In this document: positions 52,501 through 61,000 of the stretch, piece after piece
Position numbering within the stretch: position 1 is the first letter of the stretch
Layout of the letters: each line of letters opens with the position of its first letter
Assembly: GCA_002633005.1 (NCBI GenBank)
Contig: NMRA01000450.1
Location: 1,269 to 65,268, forward strand
Source of the DNA: Phoronis australis
Lineage: Eukaryota; Phoronida; Phoronidae
Length of the DNA stretch: 64,000 nt
Reading direction: 5' to 3'
Notes under the pieces: model-generated
Told to the model about the DNA's origin: nothing
The model's database searches: none
The model's input: the letters and a program-made list of their open reading frames with translations, nothing else
Position numbers and translations under genes: made by a program

Positions 52501-55029
52501 CATAAAATTTATTTTTATAAGGTTTGACATGTACTTAAATAAGCCAAATAATATTATTCACATTTGTCTAGAATTAGTCCTATTTATAACCATAAATCTC
52601 AGCACTTAGGTTCATGTGCCTGTGTATCCAAACTCCATCAAAATATATGTAAACTACAGTTCTTTCAAGTGCAATTCTCTATCTGGGATTATTTATTTTG
52701 TTGTTATTTGTGCATTCCTAGGGTGTAATTGACTAGAATTTCAACGTCTTTGTATTGTATCGGATAAGTGAATTTTCACTCAGATACTGTTTTATAAATT
52801 TGCTTCTTGATGATTCGCATTTGTTATCTCTATGTACATGCGCATGGGCTTAAATAGGCCCAAATGGATATAGGATAATATATTCCTATCTACCTCCGTT
52901 AAAGCAATTATCGTGATGGTGAAAATTGTTTCAAGAAATGCCATTGCCTGAACACAGATCGCTTGCTGCATTGGCTATTTTGCCAAGAGCCTAGACATTC
53001 CGGATTTTATATTTACAGGATGCGAAGACATATGGCACAACAAGACAGAGTGCCAAATGTGGGCCTCAATCGGCATGTGTTATTACCGAAAGACATGGAT
53101 GTTAGCTCACTGCCGCGCCACCTGTCGGGCGTGCTCACAATCGGCTTCCTGCAAGAACAATTACAAGAATGAACTTGAATGTTATGTGTGGGCTACTACA
53201 GGCGAATGCAATGCTAACTTTGTCTTCATGTATGAGAATTGCCGGTTAGCGTGTGGAATGTGTGGGGATTTTACGCGTCGTGAGTTTTGATTTTTCTGTC
53301 TTAAACTAAAATTGCATCCCTATTTTGAATTTCCAACTTAACACAGTTAATGACATTTAAAGTAATAGTTACCTTCCTTATCAAGCATTTCACCTGTCGT
53401 GCTTCTTTCCTTGGTACTTAACATTATTCTAGTAGTCCCCAGTCAACAAAAGCGCTGTTTCCTCCTATGCATCTTTAAAGAGCCTCAAAAATCGTGGGCA
53501 ATTCTTGTACACCACTTACAAAATTCCATGTGTTTCTGGGGCTGATTTGAAAAATGTGTTCCCGATATTAGCATCCAATATCTGGATTATCCACACGGGC
53601 AAACTGTTCCAAGGCTCCATCTAGCCGTAGGCCGTTGTTCTCTGCTGCAAGATACCAAGATAATGCACGTTTTAACTGTGGTTGTCATTAGCTTCTTCTC
53701 CCCTCACTGTCAATCTCTAGAGACACTTCATCCCGCCCTGATGTATCGTATGGCTTCTGGAATTCTTCAGTGCCTTTCCTCATGTGGTTGTTGTCGCGCT
53801 CTGCCTCATCCCGTTGTAGGGGTTCAAAGTTATAAACTTTATATCAGTCTGGTTGAACCAATCCTCCAACCCATCTCTATGAGGGTCCCTGAGGTGTTTA
53901 TCCGAAAGGTTCTTCGTCTTACATCTCGGGAATAAAAAGGTTGTGTAAACGATGATGGCCAATATCTCTGAAAAGCCGACCAACACAGGTGATCAATCTC
54001 TTTTGCTGATGTTATCGTAGTTGGTATTTCAATCTCGTTCAACCAGAAGCATTATTTGCGTCATCTGATATCTTGGATATCGAGGAATTCTTTGGGATCA
54101 TGATTCTCAATTTATTTTCTACAAACGTGCAACAAACTCTCTGTAAGAAATCCTGATTAGGAAAACCCAGCATATCTCGTCCTGCAACACACTGTGTTAT
54201 CTGAGGTCGTCTCTTCAATGTCTTGCATCAATAAGTCTCCTACGCTAGAGACTCTTGTAAATAGGCCGCTGAATTTTAGAAATGATCTTACATGTACTTC
54301 AGCAACCTAAGGCAGCTATATGAAGCTTTATTTGGAAACTGCATGAAAAGCTTCCACATTTTGCTACATTTCAGCGTTCTGTCCCCCTGGTACTAAAAAC
54401 GAATGCTTCGAACGTTCTCGAAGTGGTGCCTGTGATGACGACCCTATATATATGAACTTACATTGTCGCCGGACGTGTCATAAACAGATGTGCGCAGTTG
54501 GTGACTGCAAAAATAAATTTGACGAGAGTGAGTGTGCCTTTTGGGGAAACAAAGGTGAATGTCAACTCAACCCTGTTTTCATGTGGCGATATTGCAAAAA
54601 ATCTTGCAAAAAGTATCTTTGCTTAGGTAAGTAAAGAACGATAACAGTACGACTTTCTGACGATAAAGACAATACTTTTTTAGAAAATTTCGATTATTTT
54701 CGCAAATTGTGGGGAGAAATCGTATGGTATTTTACTTATTTGCTACTTTTCAATAAAACTCTGAACTTGGGTTATGTGCCATATTTTAGTACCAGTCAGC
54801 ACAATCTTTCAATTAAACAATTAGAACTCTGCCTGAAACAACGGCGGGTGTAGCTAGTCTATAACTAAAAATTCAGTAAATAACTTTATCAAAATGGACA
54901 ATGGAATATTAGCTGCTACCCTCAGTCTCGTTACTTTTTATAAGTTCATAGTGTACCAAAGTGCTCAATGTAAAAACGTTGTCCATGGGCAAAAATCATA
55001 GAAGGTCCAAAAACACTCCTGTTTTTGTA

Positions 55030-55071
<42 letters not shown>

Positions 55072-58000
55072 TTATATTTTTAAATCGCTTAAAACACGCA
55101 TTTTATGTAACTGGGTGGCCAGCAAAGGCACGGGCCGCTCATAACTGACCACCGAGTAACAATGAATTAATTAGATATTAGTAGTTAAGAAGAACAATTT
55201 AAATAACAACGCGCATGTACATGTACCATGAAATGAGATACAATGCAAGTTCGTTTAAAAACGTAAATTAACTGCATTTTACAAAGAATTAAACACGAGA
55301 TTATTGTTACAAGGGAGACCGCACGGTTAGAAAAGCATGTGATTAGGATGTATGACAGGTGATCACGGTGACTTTAATTAGAACATGCATGACTATTTGA
55401 AACGTTACACTGAGAACTGCAAGTGCTTAACATGTAGTTTTTGCATGGGTTCTCTAAGTGAACTATGAGTCTCGATTGTGTGTGTTACATATCTCGGGAG
55501 TAGATTCGGTATTTTGAAAACTAATGAATTTTCGCAACTTTTTTGTTGTAGCTGAGCACATTTAGGGTGTTTTGTTCATTGCATATTCTTGGAAGATCTC
55601 TTGGTGACTGATGGAACTGGAAAAGTTGTTATCATGAAAGTAAATAGGCAACTGATCGTGTTTGAATTTGTAAAAGAATTTTAAGCAAGCTTGGTTATTC
55701 CCTGAAAATTAGTTCTGTGTATGAAATAAACCAAATATTGATAAAGTTTCTCAAAGCTTTTTTGCAGAAGCTTCAACTTCGTACAATTATTGAACCCTCA
55801 TATTGTTATACCAAAGTGTAGATGTAAAAGGCACATCTATCAGTTGAAGAAATACCAATTTGCATTAAAAAGTTACTTGTTGCTAAAATTATGTGTCCAA
55901 TTTTCGTTTAAAAACATCTGAGTCTAACATTTGAAGTACAAAAAAAAGAAGTTTGAAAACAACTTCCATTTGGTCATTGATCCTGCAAAACCAAAAATAT
56001 TTTCACATTTTAAATTAGTTTTTGAAACATAGTTGTCATAAAAATGTCACATTGTTACGTTTTTCCCCGTGTGTGGGTGGGCGCAGGTTGTTACAGACCG
56101 GTGCTAATAGCTTTCGGTGCGAAGATTGACTGAAGACTGGTTCGAGTTAATTCTTTATTAATCCCGACCGTACGTTCACAAGCCTACTCAAACAAAACGT
56201 ACGACGTAATATCTGTTTATGCTCCAGCCAGTGCTGCGAAGCCTTGACTTGTGTTGAACTTTTGAGACGCTTTCAGCAACTGTTACACTCGTGGATTCAA
56301 TAACCTGCTGTCTCTATAGCTGGCTCTCTATTGACTATCGCTGTAACTGCTGATTCTCTTCACTACAACTCAACTGTAGTTCTCCTGATTTACTTTCTTG
56401 AACTGACTTGATCTCCCGACTTGATCTTCTTGGACTCAACTGACTTTTTTCTGACTGACACAAACCCGTGCTTGTGTATTTATAGCCTAATGCATTGTTC
56501 TGGAACTTTACATCAATTCAAGCACATTCTAGAACTTTCTGGAACCTACCCAATCATTCTACAAACATGTACTAGTTTCTAGAATATTCCAGACTGCATT
56601 AATCACTGTCATGCTAGAGTCTTCTAGAAAGTTCCACACTATACTGTAGTAAACAAATTACATCATCACTGTTCTGACCTCAGTCTTCTAGAAAGTTCCA
56701 CACTATTTTGTAGTAAACAAATTACATCATCACTGTACTTAACTCAGGGGTCATGCCAATCCAACAGAATAACAAAACAAAACAATACAAATAAAAATAC
56801 TGTCTGACCATATTCTGACACATGTATACCAGTACTTTTCGAATCTTTCACCAACATTTGCCAGAGTTGTGGGATAGTTGAGACACTCTTCTACTTGAAA
56901 ACGATATATTTTTAGTTAATTGCAACCAATTTTTCAGTCTGCATTAAAGTTTAAAAAAGGTTTAAAACCAAATTTTTCGGAAAAACTGTTGCATGAGAAG
57001 AAATTTCCATTTCGTCAAATAAATGACCTAAGTATCTCACACCCTTTTCATTCCAAATAGTGTAAAATAATTAAGGTTTTACTCCAATTTGAACCTTCGT
57101 GTTATGCCATAAAAGAAGGGACAGTATCCTGTCATAATGCGACGAATACTTTCAGTTATCCAGTTGAGTAAATTATACGTACATAATTAAATCAATTACT
57201 GGACTTACGGATTGAGTTGGCTACGTTGCGTCCTCCTCTCGAGGACATCTCAGTGGCCTGTCGAAGGCCTTGAGGGGAGGACGCAAAGTAGCCAACTCAA
57301 TTCCTAAGTCCAGTAATTGATTTAATTTTCTACATAGTATCCTGTCATCTGCTTTGATCTCGTTTAATATCAAACCAAATTCAAATGTTGAAACAAGCAC
57401 ATTTTTTTTCAAAAAGGATTCACTGTGGAGTGGGCAAACATTTAAAAATAGTTTCCTCCATTGAACATATTTCCAATGACAAATTGAGATGAGTGCTGCA
57501 AAATTTCTATCCAGACCGAATTATTTTGATAATTTATAATCTTTGTAACCATATTACTTTAAGAGTTTTTATAAAGCAAACTATCTAAACCATGTTGAGA
57601 TCACAATTTTTATAATTCTGAACCATTGTCTTTCGAGAAATTTTATTTTTTTCTTACTCCAAATAAATATAGTTGTTTGATAAAATCGTCCTTCAGTGAT
57701 GGGAGACTGAAGAAAAGATGTGTAAGCTTTGGCAATGCTAAAGATTTCACCACACAAATTTTCCTAGAACACTGAAGTATGTTCTAAACCAAGAGCGTAA
57801 GATATTCTGAATATCAATAAGTTCAATGAAGTTCAAACCAATGATGTCGTTTAGATTTACATTAAATTTAATCCCCAAAGTTGAAAATTCCATTTTCGAC
57901 CATTTTAAAGGGTTTTTTTGCGAAATCATGTATCCAGGTATTATATGAACAATATAACAACCTCTTGTCTATTTCTACAAGTTGCTATCGTTGCTAATTG

Positions 58001-61000
58001 TAACTTTAAGTTTGATAGGTTGCTGAAGCATTTTCATTGTTCCCTTCAGCTGAGTCCGAATGGTCCAAAGAAGAGATTTGCAAAAACACCATTAGGGACT
58101 GCGTAGCAAGAACTGCATACGGAGAGTGCATAACCAATCCGGTACCCATGTCCAGGTTGTGCTTCCGGTCATGTACGAGGTGCGCTGGCCCAGGTACGGG
58201 TTTGCTGTTATGATATCTATATTGGTTGTTTCTGGCCATGCTAATTTTATACGATATACAGAAGTCTGAGTATTAAGTCAAATATCAACGAACCCATGTA
58301 AAAGTACCTATTTTCTGAAATTAGAAAGCCTGTGTAATTTAGTTTTTAAGGTTATACCAGTCTCCCACGTGGCGATGTCTTTTCATTAAAATTTAGCTCT
58401 AACTATGGTATCAATAAGATATCCAAATTTCGTTTCATAGAAATGTTCACCATGAAATCTCAAAAACGCTGTTACAGTTAAATTAACTTCCTGAGTGGAC
58501 GAGCCGCTCCTTGAGAAGGACGTCTCAGGAGTTCTAGTACAGTTCGCACCCAAAGACTGGTTACGCTATCGTGACGTTGACATGTATTCACTCACACTTA
58601 ACTAGTATTAGCGCTAAAGAAAAACGAATTCGTAATTTAAATTGCCAGAACCATCAAAAAGTTGAAAAGCATGAACATGGCCGATCAAGATTTGCTACGT
58701 AGTTGAAGTCGTGTCAAATATGGCGCATTTGGCACGCGCGGTTTTGAGCAGAGCGTTCGTTACACTTATCCTTTATTCTGGTTTTCTGCTAAAAACATTA
58801 AACGTACACACGCCATATCATAGATGCCGAATGTGTTGACGACGAGAAATGGTGCAATGTGTTCACTGACTGCGTAAATCAATACCGATGGATACGTGCA
58901 TGTCGAAAAACATGTGGCCTATGTGGTGATGAGGGCTCAATGCTTGTTTTACCTTGTGAAAACAAGGCTGGTGATCTGAAATGCATCACGTGGGCTAAAG
59001 ATGGCAAATGCAACTCGAACACTTTGTGGATGGCTCATAACTGCAGGAAGGCTTGTGGAATGTGTGATACGGAAACATGTAAGTCAAACATCAATTGGAA
59101 GATTAATTGGGGAATGTGTGATACGACAACATGTGAAGCAAACATCAGTTGTGAGATTGCTGAATATCTCAAACTTGGAAGTCGTGTGCAAATTGGTAGA
59201 CTCATTGTAAAAGTTGTATAAACGGAAGCACGTTGGATAACACAAGTTGGTGGATAAAATGTTGAATATGAGAAACAGTAACATGCATAACAAATACCAC
59301 TTAGTACAGGTAGCTAAACACTGAAATGGAAAGGTAACAGGGCCATGCGAAGAGTGCACCAATACATCACTTACATTGTAGTCACTGCTTAAAGCGCATC
59401 CTTTAGTCGAATTTCATCGCTGCTGATATGTACGCCTGCGCGGTACTTCGAGAAAACCTAAACGAAAACATGTGACGGAAGGGATGGATTCGGGTAGGGT
59501 TGGATGGAGTAAAATACATATAAGTATTCCGAGGTCCGCCTTCGCAAAATCAACACTACCTCAATCGAATCTGTAATCACCATCACATCCCGTATCCCAC
59601 ACTTTGCCCACTTCGACTCGCCAAAGTCTCGCTTTTTCAATTCCCTGACTTCACTCTGACTTTGGGTACGTCATTATGAAAACCTCGTGTAAGCAAAATA
59701 ACTTTCAACACAGTTAGTCGAAATTACGTGCCAAACTTGTTGATACATTTTTCTACTAAGGATATGCGTTCGTGCGTGCTTGCGTGCGTGCGCATCTTGC
59801 AGGAATGGGAAAAAGTAAACTGATAATTGCCATGATTTGTTGTGGAATGAAGTTATGAGTATGGAACTGTAATTGCGAAATGTAGCTATAGCGTTTTTAA
59901 GAGATGTTTTGAACAAGAATTTCTGTGTAGTCCAAGTGCCGTGTGTTCACTGTTGATGGAGGCAAAGTACACGTTCCTCTCCACTTGTTACAGGTTTTGA
60001 TCGCTTCGCTGAACATAACTGTAAGGCAATCAAAGACAAGGGGCAATGCCAAAAACCCAATAAATTCTACTCGTTAATTGCAAAGAGATATTGCGCCAAA
60101 ACCTGCCACTTATGTGACAAAGACATCGGTGCAGTGACTAGAACGCCACAAGGTATAATTGTGATTTAAGCTGTAAATTTGGAAATACCTAATTGTAATT
60201 GTAAATGTGTTTTACACTACTTAAACCGGAGCTGCTGTGCTGGGTAATCGCAAACGCAGTGTGTGTTCAAGGCTCCTTTTAAAGCGATGTAAAACTGATC
60301 AAACAAGGCGATTTGTGACGACAATGATTCTAAGCGATACATGTCGGAAGTACGCCACAATATCCATTACAACATCGTATGGGGTAAGTGTGGTACCGAA
60401 ATCAGGGGCAGACTCAGAATTTTTTAAAACAGGAGGGTCGGATCAAGTATTTTTTTAAAGAGGGAGACCAAGATAACAATATGAAATTTCTAGATTTGAT
60501 ATAACAAAAAATACAGGGGGAAAAGTGGGTCCGGTCCCCTTTGACCCCTGCATCCGCTTATGAAAATAACTAATGTAATTAAATGGAGTAAGCTTTGTTT
60601 TCTTATTAATTAAAAAGACTTGTCCCAGGGCTAGCATTGACCACTATAACAATGTATATTAGACTCGGAGCAAACACTGTAATCATAAAGTAGTTATCTT
60701 GTAGTCTGGTATTTTTGCTGTAGATATCGTTGTGGAAATTGCTTTCATTACTCCAATTTTGGTACTGTAACTTGAGTAGCCCCATAAAGTTAGTTGTAAA
60801 ATATTTATGTGCGTCCGGAAACTGACGCGGCCTTGCATTATCTGATCTTTTATCTGGCCCCATTGTTTAACCCTTCATGTTTAATTAAAGGTAACTGTGT
60901 TGATATAATGAAACCGAAATCTGACCCCAATGCGTGCCGAACACATGGAATCAGTGTGTGCAGAACCTCCACCTTTTGGTGCCGAAGAGAAGCAGCCTAT

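Larger units (their letters stand above)
56053..56820 (-). mobile_element. Solo LTR with heat-shock-element promoter
   Basis: On the minus strand the 768-bp unit starts TGTCAGAATATGG and ends GTAACA, so it has TG…CA ends. In order it has five heat-shock-type motifs, a TATAAATA box (56484-56477), an A-rich leader and AATAAA (56159-56154) about 320 bp downstream, which is the U3-R-U5 order of an LTR. No internal retroelement genes flank it. The flanking repeat is at most 3 bp (atg), so target-site evidence is weak. It lies antisense in intron 12 of gene 2. Confidence 0.65.

Noticed and set aside
52930-53018. Cys-rich frame just before exon 11 (NCFKKCHC)
   Set aside because: Different frame from exon 11, no acceptor of its own, and the spacing fits neither ShKT nor EGF.
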